DNA of 64,000 bases from Synechococcaceae cyanobacterium SM2_3_1 (GTDB lineage: Bacteria; Cyanobacteriota; Cyanobacteriia; Thermostichales; Thermostichaceae), in NCBI GenBank assembly GCA_012030715.1, contig JAAUUJ010000004.1, positions 1 through 64,000 of the forward strand. The letters are read 5' to 3'. Of the stretch, positions 52,075-63,433 are shown in pieces. Position numbers and translations under genes: made by a program. Below the pieces are notes generated by a model. That model did no database searches. It saw only the letters and a list, made by a program, of their open reading frames with translations, and had not been told where the DNA came from. Position 1 is the first letter of the stretch, and every line of letters begins with the position of its first letter.

Positions 52075-54508
52075 CTAGTACGGCCAGGTCCAGTCGAGAA
52101 TGTCAGGCCGATCCATCCCGTGCTTATAGGCATAGTGACGGCAGTCAATCTGCTCATTCAGGAAGGCCTCTTTGGCATGGGCCCCGGCCACTTTCAATTT
52201 GGGAACCCGGTCAATCACATCAATGGCAATACTGAAGCGATCAATATTGTTGATGATCGCCAGATCCAGGGGGGTATTGATGTTGCCTTTTTCCTTGTAG
52301 CCCCGCACGTGCATATTCTTATGATTGGTGCGTCGGTAGGCAAAACGGTGGATCAGCCAGGGATAGCCATGGAAGTTAAAGATAATCGGCTTGTCCAGAG
52401 TGAACATACTGTCAAAGTCCCGATCACTTAAGCCGTGGGGGTGCTCGGTATCTGGCTGCAGTTTGAATAGATCCACCACATTGATAAATCGGATCTTCAG
52501 TTCCGGGAAGGCTTCCCGCAGCAACACCGTGGCCGCCAGGGCTTCCTGCGTGGGAATATCGCCAGCGGTGGCCAGGACTACATCCGGTTCCTCTCCTTGA
52601 TCATTGCTGGCCCAGTCCCAGATCCCGATCCCTTTGGTGCAGTGCTTGACGGCGGCATCCATATCCATGAACTGCAGGTGCTTCTGCTTATCGGCCACAA
52701 TCACATTGATGTAATTCTTGCTGCGCAGACAGTGGTCCGCCACCGACAGCAGGGTATTCACGTCCGGGGGTAGATAAATGCGGATCACCTCGAGCTCTTG
52801 TTGGCCACCACATCCAGAAACCCAGGATCCTGGTGGGTAAAGCCGTTATGGTCCTGACGCCAGACCGTAGAGGTGATCAGAATGTTATGGGAGGGAATTC
52901 TGGCCCGCCAGCTCAGTTCATGGCATTTCTCGATCCATTTGGCGTGTTGATTGACCATCGAGTCGATCACATGCACAAAGGCCTCGTAGGTGGAGAAGAA
53001 AGCATGCCGCCCGGTGAGCAGATAGCCCTCGATCCAGCCCTCTAGGGTATGCTCACTGAGCATTTCCATCACTCGTCCATCGGGAGCAAGCAGACCCCCG
53101 TCTTCATCGAAGTCTAATTTTTCAGCCATCCAGGTTTTGGGAGTGACTTCATACAGGGCGGTGAGGCGGTTCGATGTGTTTTCATCCGGACTGAAGACGC
53201 GGAAATTGGTCATGTTTTTCTGCATCACATCCCGGAGAAAGATCCCCAACGGTCGAGTGTTTTCCGCCTGGATCACGCCAGGTTTATCAACGTCAATCCC
53301 ATACTCACGAAAATCTGGCATGAACAGATCGCGACAGAGCAGCCCGCCATTGGCGTGAGGATTGGATCCCATCCGGCGATTCCCCTGGGGGGCTAACTCC
53401 TGCAACTCCGCCAGCAGGCGTCCCTCTTGATCAAAGAGATCTTCAGGTTTGTAGCTGCGCATCCAGGTTTCCAGCAGCTTGAGATGTTCGGGGTTCGAAG
53501 CCACATCAGCCATGGGGACCTGGTGAGAGCGCCAGAAACCCTCCAGCTTATGCCCGTCCACTTCTGCAGGCGAGGTCCAGCCTTTGGGAGAACGCAGAAT
53601 GATCATCGGCCAGCGAGGTAGGCTGAGGTTCTGACCGGAGCGTGCCTGGTGCTGAATCTCACGGATCTCCTGAACGCAGCGATCCAGCGTAGCGGCCATC
53701 GCCTGATGCATACTCTCAGGCTCAGAACCCTCGACAAAATAAGGTTGGTAGCCATACCCCAGGAACAGATTTTCCAGATCACTGTGGCTGATGCGGGCCA
53801 GGATGGTGGGGTTATTAATCTTATAACCATTCAGGTGCAGAATCGGTAGGACAGCACCATCGGTTTTGGGGTTGAGGAACTTGTTGGAGTGCCAGGAGGT
53901 GGCCAAAGGACCCGTTTCGGCTTCTCCATCCCCCACAACGGCAACTGAGATCAGATCCGGGTTGTCAAAGACTGACCCAAAGGCATGAGAGAGAGAATAG
54001 CCCAACTCACCTCCCTCATGAATCGATCCGGGGGTTTCTGGGGTGCAGTGGCTGCCAATTCCACCCGGGAAGGAGAACTGTTTAAAAACTTTTTTAGGCC
54101 ATAGATGTCTTCTTGCTTATCGGGGAAGACCTCGGTGTAAGACCCTTCCAAATACACGGGGGCCAGAACTCCAGGAGCTCCATGTCCTGGACCCGACAAG
54201 AAGATCATATTGAGGTCATATTTTTTGATCACCCGGCTGAGGTGGATCCAAATAAATGCCTGTCCTGGGCTTGATCCCCAATGTCCGAGGAGGCGTGATT
54301 TGATATGGGCAGGTTGGAGGGGTTCTCGGAGCAACGGGTTGTCCTCTAAATAGAGCATCCCCAGGATCAGATAGCAACTGGCACGCCAGAAAGCATCCAT
54401 TTTTTCGAGTTCTGTTGCCTCTAGCGGCGTGCCCTCCACGGTTGAGCGTGCCTTACCAAAGCAACTGATGGAAGAGTTGGCGTTCACTTTTTCGGGGGTC
54501 ATGACCAT
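52075..54508 (-). CDS. Phosphoketolase (two frameshifts)
   Basis: Three ORFs (53951-54508, 52785-54005, 52075-52788). Corrected joins: [40 protein letters not shown] near 54090 and [23 protein letters not shown] near 52790. Confidence 0.93.
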
Positions 54509-54778
54509 GAGTTACCTACCTCTGCCCGAGTTAAAAACAGGCAAACTTACGAACTATTTGCATTATCAAGGATATTTTTGAATTCCTCCTGTCATCTGCA
54601 CCACTTGTTAAGGATTAAAACCGGAACATTGAGGAAAGTTTAAATCTTCTTTTTCAGCATCAATGTGTCTAAAAAGCTGGGATCGCCCTCTCAGGGGGAG
54701 CAAGTCTTCACCGATCCAGGATCATCTTTGAGGGGAACTGGACTGCTACCATAGCAAAGCTGTTTTTACCGAACCCCT

Positions 54779-55756
54779 ATGCAACCGCGGCGAGTGGCGC
54801 GTGAGCTGGCCCTGCTGGGTCTGAGTCAGTTGCCCACCAATCCCAGCAAGCTAAGGCAAAAATCTTGGGAGGATCTGCTGACGGCAGCTGTGCGCACCCT
54901 CTCGGAAGAAGTGGAGGAAAGTTTGACGGCAGCCGCGGCGGAGGTCCAGCGCAGTGATCGCTTAATGCAGGAAAGCCAGCAGATCCTGCCGGAACCTGTC
55001 CTACCTTCTATCCAGGGAACCCCTCCTGCTTCTCCTGGGGAAAGTGAGACCATCTTGAGTCGGGTTCGCCAGATCCAGGGGCAACTGCGTCGATCCGAGC
55101 GTGCCCTTAAAACCAACACTGTAGATCTCTTTCAGCGTCAGAGCGAGTTGGTGGGTCTGGTGCATCAGGCTCAGGATTCTCTGGCCACTGCTGTGGAGCA
55201 ATTGTCTCAGCTGGAGCAACGGCTGCAGAGCGCTCGTCAGGTGCTGGGATCAGCCACCCAGTTAACCCAGGTAGCGATCAACCGCCTGGGAGTGGCTTTA
55301 TCGATGCCGGAATGGCTACAGCTGGTTCACGCTAAAGAAGTTCAGGCGTTTGCCCTGGAGTTGTTAACTACCCTGCACCGCTATCGCCAGGAAGTGGATC
55401 AGCAATTGCAAACCGCACTAGTGGGATGGCAGCTGGGACGCCTGAGCCGCATTGATCGGGATGTTCTGCGACTGGCAACCGTGGAGCTGCAATTTTTGGG
55501 TGGACCTGAGCGAGTGGCCATTAACGAAGCCGTAGAGCTGGCCAAGAAGTACGGTAATGAAGACTCTGCCGCATTTATCAATGGGGTGTTGCGCCGATTG
55601 GTGGGACGGGGTGGCATGGGTGAAGTCCCCCCTGAAGCCCAGCCTGAGCCCCCTACGCCTGTTGCAGATCCTCTAATGTCGTCAGCACCTCCGCGTAGTG
55701 TTGGGAGGGACTCACAATCGGAAAGATCTCCCGGAGAACGCCCTCAGGATCAATAA
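54779..55756 (+). CDS. nusB: Transcription antitermination factor NusB (cyanobacterial long form)
   Basis: N-terminal RRVARELALLGLSQL; C-terminal RIDRDVLRLATVELQFLGGPERVAINEAVELAKKYGNEDSAAFINGVLRRL. Confidence 0.92.
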   Translation: MQPRRVARELALLGLSQLPTNPSKLRQKSWEDLLTAAVRTLSEEVEESLTAAAAEVQRSDRLMQESQQILPEPVLPSIQGTPPASPGESETILSRVRQIQGQLRRSERALKTNTVDLFQRQSELVGLVHQAQDSLATAVEQLSQLEQRLQSARQVLGSATQLTQVAINRLGVALSMPEWLQLVHAKEVQAFALELLTTLHRYRQEVDQQLQTALVGWQLGRLSRIDRDVLRLATVELQFLGGPERVAINEAVELAKKYGNEDSAAFINGVLRRLVGRGGMGEVPPEAQPEPPTPVADPLMSSAPPRSVGRDSQSERSPGERPQDQ

Positions 55757-56204
55757 GAAAGCTGTTGCGCAAAGCCATCTCTCCCATCCAGGATCCATAC
55801 TGACGGCTGACCGTTCCCGCCGGATCGGCGAGCAGGGGAAACCTCAACCCCTCCACTTCACAGAACTTGCGGTGGGAGGTAACACTGTCGGCACTGATCC
55901 CGACCACTTCGGCCTGCAGAGCATGAAACTGGTCAAGGTGTTGCTGGAATCGGCGGGCCTCCAGGGTACAGCCTGAGGTGAAGTCACGCGGGTAAAAGTA
56001 GAGCACCACCCACTGACCCCGAAAATCCTGGAGCTGGCGGGGATGCCCCTGACTGTCTTCGAGAACAAACTCGGGGGCGGGCTGATCAATGGCAGGAAGG
56101 AGGGTTGTCCCCCATTGCGCCTGGACTGGTGCACTGCCCATTCCCCAACCCAGGAACAAAATCAGAAGCAGAGGGGCCAACCTTTGCCGCCATATATTTG
56201 CCAT
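55653..56204 (-). CDS. Exported peroxiredoxin (BCP/PrxQ-like)
   Basis: Signal peptide from MANIWRQRLAPLLL; FRGQWVVLYFYPRDFTSGCTLEARRFQQH. Confidence 0.92.
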   Translation of the reverse strand: MANIWRQRLAPLLLILFLGWGMGSAPVQAQWGTTLLPAIDQPAPEFVLEDSQGHPRQLQDFRGQWVVLYFYPRDFTSGCTLEARRFQQHLDQFHALQAEVVGISADSVTSHRKFCEVEGLRFPLLADPAGTVSRQYGSWMGEMALRNSFLIDPEGVLREIFPIVSPSQHYAEVLTTLEDLQQA

Positions 56205-56313
56205 TGCCTTATCCCTATAGCGATGAGTCAAAGATTTCAATGTAAATTCTGCGCATGAATCTTTACATAAATTAGTACAATAATGCATGTGGTTTCGATA
56301 GGTATTTTTTCTT

Positions 56314-57995
56314 ATGGCACTCGATCCCTTCCCCTGGCTGAGCGCGATCATTCTTTTTCCCCTGATCGCTGCCTGCGCTATCCCGCTTGTCTTTCGAGAA
56401 GATGATCGATGGATCCGAGGCTATGCAGTGGGTGTGGGCGTTGTGGATCTGGTGCTAATGGGCGTTGCCTTCTGGCAAAACTACCAACCCTCCAATGGTG
56501 GGTTTCAACTGGTGGAAAGCTACCCCTGGATGCCACAACTAGGGCTCAACTGGACGGTTTCTGTGGATGGCTTATCCATGCCTCTGGTCCTGCTGGCAGG
56601 TCTGGTGACCACCCTGGCGATGCTCTCTGCCTGGCAGGTTAATTTCCGGCCACGCCTGTTTTACTTCCTGATGCTTGTTCTCTATGCAGCCCAGATCGGG
56701 GTGTTTGTGGCCCAAGATCTGTTGCTTTTCTTCATCATGTGGGAAGTGGAGTTAATTCCCGTTTACCTGCTGGTGGCCATCTGGGGAGGACAGAAGCGCC
56801 GCTACGCTGCCACTAAGTTTCTGCTTTACACTGCAGCTGCCTCGATTTTTATTCTGGTGGCGGCCCTGGCCCTGGCCTTCTACGGTGGCGGAACCCTATC
56901 GTTTGATCTGGCCAGGCTTGCCGAGAAAAACATTCCTATGGCCCTGCAGTTACCCCTCTACGCAGGTCTGCTGATTGCCTTTGGGGTTAAGCTTGCCATC
57001 TTCCCTCTGCACACCTGGTTGCCTGATGCCCATGGGGAGGCTTCCGCTCCTGTGTCCATGGTGCTGGCAGGTGTCCTGCTCAAAATGGGAGGGTACGGCC
57101 TGATTCGACTGAATCTAGAGTTGCTTTCTCAGGCCCATGTTTACTTCGCCCCGATCCTGGCCGTATTGGGAGTGATCAACATCATCTACGGTGGCTTTGC
57201 CTCTCTGGGGCAAACGAATATGAAGCGTCGCCTGGCCTATTCTTCGGTGGCGCACATGGGTTTTGTCTTGCTCGGGATCGCATCATCACCAATATCGGGG
57301 TGAGTGGAGCTGTACTGCAAATGCTATCTCATGGACTGATCGCGGCCCTCTTGTTCTTCTTGGCGGGGGCCACCTATGATCGCACCCATACCATGATGAT
57401 GTCCGAAATGGGAGGGATCGGCAGAGTCATGCCCCGTGTTTTTGCCTTCTTTACGGTGGGAGCGCTGGCCTCGCTGGCCTTACCTGGCATGAGTGGATTT
57501 GTCAGCGAACTGTCGGTCTTTGTGGGCGTGACCACGAGTGATATTTACAGCCCAGCCTTCCGCACGGTCACCGTGTTTCTGGCAGCAGTGGGCCTGATCC
57601 TCACCCCCATTTACTTGCTCTCGATGCTGCGTCAGGTATTTTATGGGCGGGAATTGGCTCCCACCTGTGAGATTGAAGCCCCTGCATCTGTGATGTCGGT
57701 GGATGATCCCGTCTGCTTTGGCACCGACTGTGTGTTGCCGACTCAATCCATCTACACGGATGCGCGTCCCCGAGAAATGGCTATTGCTGCCTGCTTCCTG
57801 GTCCTGATCCTGGGAATTGGGTTTTATCCCAAACTGGCGACGCAGCTGTATGACGTCAAGACTGTTGCGGTCACCGCCCAGGTGCGCCAGTCCTACACGC
57901 AGGTGGCCCAGACCAATCCTCAGATGTACTCTCGTGTCCTCACCTCCAGAATTGCTGAGTCTGAACTGGGGAATGGATCTGAGATCCTGCAGTAA
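56314..57995 (+). CDS. ndhD: NAD(P)H-quinone oxidoreductase chain 4 (frameshifted)
   Basis: ORFs 56314-57303 and 57300-57995; one added base near 57287 gives [37 protein letters not shown]. Confidence 0.94.
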
Positions 57996-58106
57996 AGATT
58001 TCTTCATGCCTTTATCACTCTAGGGGATCGCATCCAATCAGCGATTCTCGCTTTTCGATTCTGGATCTAAGGAGTTGAAGATCATTCGCCTGGGAGGGTA
58101 GAATAT

Positions 58107-61100
58107 GTGAACTTGTGGGGGGATCGGGCACAGGTCTTAGTTGCTGACGAGCAGGATATGAAAATTCTCCACGGCACCTGGATCCCGGAGCCAAATGCAG
58201 ATTTTATTCAGGCTGGAGCGTTCTACCTTTGGGTTGAAACGGATATCAATCCTCGTCTGCGTTCCCAGCAGATTCATCCTGGCCATCTGAGGGGATCAGA
58301 CCTTGCCACTTTCTTGTCGGATGAGTTAGGTCTCTCGTTAGCACTGAATTGGAAACGTAATCAGCTTATTGCCCCCCAATATTTTCTCCTTCCCACGCTC
58401 GATCATGCCCCGGTTCCTTCCTTAGAAGCCTTTCGCTTTTTGGAGAAAGATCCGCCTGAATCCTTTGAATTGCAGTATTGGCAGATTGACTGCTACCGAT
58501 CTGTGGCCTATGTTAATCACAAATTCGTGGCCCATGTTATTTCATTTTTAAGTGATCTGTATTTTCAAGCGGTCTATAATCTTACCGATATTCAGCTGGG
58601 GAGTGATCTGCTCTTCTGGTATCACTTTAGTCAGTCGCTGAAGCAGGTGATCCTGAAAGATCAATATATTCCTGCCCTCAAATATCGAGAAGAGATTGCA
58701 CCGCCTTCTAGTTCTCAAACAAAAACTCGTAAACAGTCAACCAGAAAAAAAACCTCAAAACAAGACTCCAGAAAAGAGTCCCCAACAGCAGAAATCTATC
58801 CTGGATGGGAAATCATCAGTCACGCTTATGAAGATCATCTACAGACTTTCGTCCAGATCATGCCACTCGTCTGCACTGCGGGATTCACTCAGGCTGGAGA
58901 TCATCCCAAGTTTTATGATCGAGAATCTTTGCTCCGGCATTTTTCTGAGTGCCTTTTGAGCGAGTTCTTGATTACTATACCTCTACCTCAGTCCTTCTAT
59001 AAAAAAATTGAAGGTTCCCTCATCCATGACTGTTTAACTCACAAAGATCCACTGCCTCCCCAGCAAGGCCTGGAGCTATATCAACAGTGGCTATCCTGGC
59101 GCAATCGCATTACGCAAGCCCAAAGCCATACACCTATTGATCTTTGCTTTCAACTCAAGGATCCGCACCAGTCAGAGGATCCGTGGTGGATTGAGTTTCA
59201 AGTGTCTCCGCGCGAGGATCCTTCACTCCGAATTGCCCTGCAGGATCTCTGGGGTATGCCTGCTCGTCAGCAACGCAAAGTTTGCAACCAGTTAGGAGAT
59301 GATTTTGAGCAACACCTGCTCATGCATCTGGGCTATGCTGCCCGCATCTATCCTCGCTTATGGGAGGGGCTGGAGACGGATCAACCGGTCGGGATTGAGG
59401 TGAATTTAGAAACCGCCTTTGAGTTTCTTCAAGAAGCGGCCTGGATCCTGGAGGAAGCTGGATATAAGGTTTTGGTTCCCGCCTGGTGGACTCCCCAGGG
59501 CCATCAACGGGCTCGGATCCGTCTCAAAGCTCGGAGCACTTCCGGAGGAGGGGCCAGCGCGATACCAGTTACTTTTCCTTCGATACGCTGGTTAACTACC
59601 ACTACGAATTAGCCATTGGTGACAAACCCCTCAGCGAAGCGGAATGGCAACAGTTAGTGCAGGCCAAAGCTCCGCTCGTACAGTTTCGGGGGCAGTGGAT
59701 CAGGCTGGATCAAGACAAAATGCGGCAGATGCTGGAGTTTTGGAAAACCAAGCAGGCAGAAGATCCCGAGCTTGGTCTGCTGGAGTTTATGAAGCTAACC
59801 ACCGATCCAGAAGACTCAATTGAGGTGGAGTTTGAACGGGATGATTGTCTGGCAGGAATGCTTGCTAAGTTGCATAACCATAGCAGTTTAGAGCCCACCC
59901 CCGATCCCACTAGCTTGCGGGGAACTTTACGGGGATATCAGCAGCGAGGACTTTCCTGGCTACACTATCTGGAAAGTTTAGGTTTGAATGGGTGTCTTGC
60001 CGATGATATGGGGCTCGGGAAAACAGTGCAGGTGATCGCTCGCCTGGCCCAGGAAAGAGAAATCGCAGCACAGCATCACAAAACAGTTCCTCCCACTCTC
60101 CTGATAGCTCCCACTTCTGTGGTGGGAAACTGGTATCATGAGCTGCAGAAATTTGCACCCGATTTGCAGGTGATCGTTCACCATGGCGCAGATCGGGCCA
60201 GAGATCCTAAAGACTTTCGAGACGCTTGTAATCAGTGCGATGTTTTGATCACATCCTTTACCTTGGCCCGTCAGGATAGCAGCTTGCTCACGAAGATCAA
60301 TTGGCACCGAATTGTACTGGATGAGGCGCAAAATATTAAGAATCCCAAGGCAGCTCAGACCAAATCAATTCTCAAGTTATCAGCGCAGCACCGTCTGGCT
60401 CTTACCGGTACTCCGGTAGAAAATCGGCTTATGGATCTCTGGTCCATCTTTAATTTTCTCAATCCAGGATACCTGGGCACACAAACCCAGTTTCGTAAAA
60501 CCTTTGAAATCCCCATTCAGAAAGACAATAGTCAGATCAGCTCGGCAACTCTCAAGAAACTGGTTGAGCCCTTTATTTTGCGACGGGTGAAGACCGATCA
60601 ATCGATCATTCAGGATCTCCCTGACAAAGTGGAGCAGAAGCTTTACTGCAACCTCACCAAGGAACAGGCCTCACTTTATGAGGCAGTGATCAAGCAGATC
60701 ACGAGAGAATTAGATACCGTCGAAGGGATCCAGCGCAAAGGGATAATTCTTGCCACTTTGAGCAAACTTAAACAAATTTGTAACCATCCCCGTCAATATC
60801 TGCAAGACAACAGTGAATTTACGCCAGAGCGATCCCACAAACTGAGCCGCCTGGTGGAAATGTTGACGGAGGTGATTGAGGAAGGCGAAAGTGCCCTAGT
60901 ATTCACTCAATTTACTGAGATTGGTGAAGCTCTGGATAAATACCTGCGACATACCCACTACTACACCACCTACTACATTCATGGGGGAACCACTCGGAAG
61001 AAGCGAGAGCAAATGATCTCTGCTTTTCAAGATCCCGATTCGGGTCCCGCGATATTTGTCCTTTCTCTCAAGGCCGGAGGCGTGGGAATTACGCTGACCA

Positions 61101-61375
61101 AGGCGAATCATGTGTTTCATTTTGATCGTTGGTGGAACCCTGCTGTCGAAGATCAGGCAACCGATCGAGCCTTTCGCATTGGCCAGTCAAAAAATGTGTT
61201 TGTCCATAAATTCGTGGCCATGGGGACGTTAGAGGAACGGATTGATCAGATGATTGAGGACAAGAAGAAGCTGGCAGGAGCGATTGTCGGATCGGATGAA
61301 TCCTGGTTAACAGAACTGGATAACGAAGCTTTCAAACAACTGATCTGTCTCAACAAAAATGCCGTTCTGGAGTAA
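58107..61375 (+). CDS. SNF2-family DEAD/DEAH-box helicase (frameshifted)
   Basis: ORFs 58107-59612 and 59486-61375; ADDMGLGKTVQVIA, LDEAQNIKNP, SLKAGGVGITLTKANHVFHFDRWWNPAVEDQATDRAFRIGQ. Confidence 0.93.
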
Positions 61376-61387
61376 TGGAGTAAGGTC

Positions 61388-62227
61388 ATGGCCCAGATGA
61401 GTCGGTCCTGGTGGGGGCAAAAGTTTATTGAGGCGCTGGAATCATTTACCGATCCAGCACGCTTAAGTCGCGGACGCAGCTATGCAACAGAGGCAAGGAT
61501 CAAGAGCTTCACCATTCAGGATCAAATGGTCATTGCGCAGGTGCGGGGAAATGTGAATCCTTATTTTGAGGTTTACAAAGAGCCTCTCTATACCACAACA
61601 ATCGAATTTAACCCCATTACTCCCGCCAAGTGGTCTGCTGTCATTGCCTATATTGCCTCCAAAGCTGGGTTCATCTCGCGGCTACTCTTGAATGAGATCC
61701 CAGAAAATATTGAGGATGCTTTTGCAACCCTGGGACTGCATCTGTTGCCTCGCAGTCAGAAAGATTTCAAAACCAGCTGTTCCTGTCCCGACTTTAGTAA
61801 CCCATGCAAGCATATTGCTGGTGTCCACTACTGGATTGCTGCCCAGCTCGATAGGGATCCCTTTCTCCTGTTTGAGTTGCGGGGACTCTCGCGGGAAGCC
61901 CTGAAAATAGAGTTGGCCAAGTCTCCTCTGGGTAAAGCCCTGGCAGCAGATCTGGCAGCCATGGAACAGGATCCCGTTAAGGTAACCCATTACTTTAGCA
62001 AACCCCAGATCGTGCAACCTACTTCAGATCTCGATCTGAAAGATTTTTGGCAGGGCCAGAAACATTTACCGCAAGGGATTGAGAACTCATCTCCCTCTGT
62101 GATCTCCGGTCTCCTGATTAAAAAACAGGGGGACTTCCCCTCCTTCTGGCAGCGTGACAACTCCTTTATCGCCGCGATGGAGGAACTCTATCAGCGAGTA
62201 AAAAATAATCCTAAAGGAGTTTTTTGA
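61388..62227 (+). CDS. SWIM zinc finger protein
   Basis: CSCPDFSNPCKHIAGVHY (CxC-xn-CxH). Confidence 0.9.
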   Translation: MAQMSRSWWGQKFIEALESFTDPARLSRGRSYATEARIKSFTIQDQMVIAQVRGNVNPYFEVYKEPLYTTTIEFNPITPAKWSAVIAYIASKAGFISRLLLNEIPENIEDAFATLGLHLLPRSQKDFKTSCSCPDFSNPCKHIAGVHYWIAAQLDRDPFLLFELRGLSREALKIELAKSPLGKALAADLAAMEQDPVKVTHYFSKPQIVQPTSDLDLKDFWQGQKHLPQGIENSSPSVISGLLIKKQGDFPSFWQRDNSFIAAMEELYQRVKNNPKGVF

Positions 62228-62264
62228 TGAGATATACTGTCGCCTCAGTAAGTAATCAACGCTG

Positions 62265-63392
62265 ATGGCAATTCGCTCAGTTGGTGTCATCGGAGGCGGG
62301 CAGCTTGCCCAGATGATGGTGGTTGCGGCCCATAAATTGGGGCTAACCATTGCGGTGCAAACTCCAGAACCTACCGATCCTGCGGCTCAGGTGGCAGATC
62401 ATGTGATCCTCGGCTCCCTGCAGGATCTGGAGGCCACGCGGAGGCTGGCGGAATGGGTAGAGGTGATTACATTTGAGAATGAGTTTGTGGATCTCACGGG
62501 ACTGCAAACCCTTGTTGATGAAGGGATCTGCTTTCGTCCTGGGTTAGAGACCCTCTCCCCTTTGCTGGATAAGTACGAGCAATACACAACCTTGCAACAG
62601 TGGGGTCTGCCGATCCCTCAGGTGGCTTTGCCCCAGGAGCCTTTACGGTTCTCCTTTCCCCTGGTCTTGAAGGTCCGGCGGCATGGATACGATGGTCGGG
62701 GTACGGTGGTGATCACCACGCCAGAACACCTGCAAACTGAGTTGAAAGCTCGATCTCCAGAAGATGTCCTACTCCAGGAGTGGATTGGCTTTGAGCGAGA
62801 GTTAGCCGTGGTAGCAGCCCGCAGTTCTACCGGAGAAATTGCTGTTTATCCAGTGGTGGAAACCCAACAACAGGATCAGGTGTGTCGACGAGTAATAGTC
62901 CCTGCTACAATTCCTGAGCCAGTTGGCCATCAGATCCACACCCTGACCCAACCCATTCTCGAGAAGCTGGCGGTGGTGGGGCTGTTTGGGATTGAGTTCT
63001 TTCTGACACCCACAGGGGAGGTACTGATCAATGAGATCTCTCCGCGAACCCACAACTCAGGACATTACACCCTCGATGCCTGTCCGACTTCTCAGTTTGA
63101 GCAACATCTTCGAGCCATGTGTGATCTGCCCTTAGGGAATACATCACTCATCAGTCCAGCAGCGGTCATGGTCAATCTTCTGGGATATGAAACCAGCGCC
63201 CACGACTATGTCTCTCAGCGGCAAGCCCTGGCTGCGATCCCCCACGCCCATGTGCATTGGTACGAAAAAAGACATTCACATCCAGGTCGCAAGCTCGGAC
63301 ATGTCACTATTCTCAGTCCTGAACCCACAACTCAAGAGCAGTTATTGATCCTGGCTCAGAAGGTGGAGCAGATCTGGTACGGCCAGGGATAG
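62265..63392 (+). CDS. purK: 5-(carboxyamino)imidazole ribonucleotide synthase
   Basis: GVIGGGQLAQMMVVAAHKLGLTIAVQTPEPTDPAAQVADHVI; INEISPRTHNSGHYTLDAC. Confidence 0.95.
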   Translation: MAIRSVGVIGGGQLAQMMVVAAHKLGLTIAVQTPEPTDPAAQVADHVILGSLQDLEATRRLAEWVEVITFENEFVDLTGLQTLVDEGICFRPGLETLSPLLDKYEQYTTLQQWGLPIPQVALPQEPLRFSFPLVLKVRRHGYDGRGTVVITTPEHLQTELKARSPEDVLLQEWIGFERELAVVAARSSTGEIAVYPVVETQQQDQVCRRVIVPATIPEPVGHQIHTLTQPILEKLAVVGLFGIEFFLTPTGEVLINEISPRTHNSGHYTLDACPTSQFEQHLRAMCDLPLGNTSLISPAAVMVNLLGYETSAHDYVSQRQALAAIPHAHVHWYEKRHSHPGRKLGHVTILSPEPTTQEQLLILAQKVEQIWYGQG

Positions 63393-63433
63393 TGGATGAT
63401 TATCTCTGCAATGATGATTCTTGATCAGAGCCA

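Noticed and set aside
58107-62227. SNF2 helicase as part of a DISARM-like or other defence system
   Set aside because: No methylase, nuclease or other defence gene adjacent; purK and ndhD flank it.
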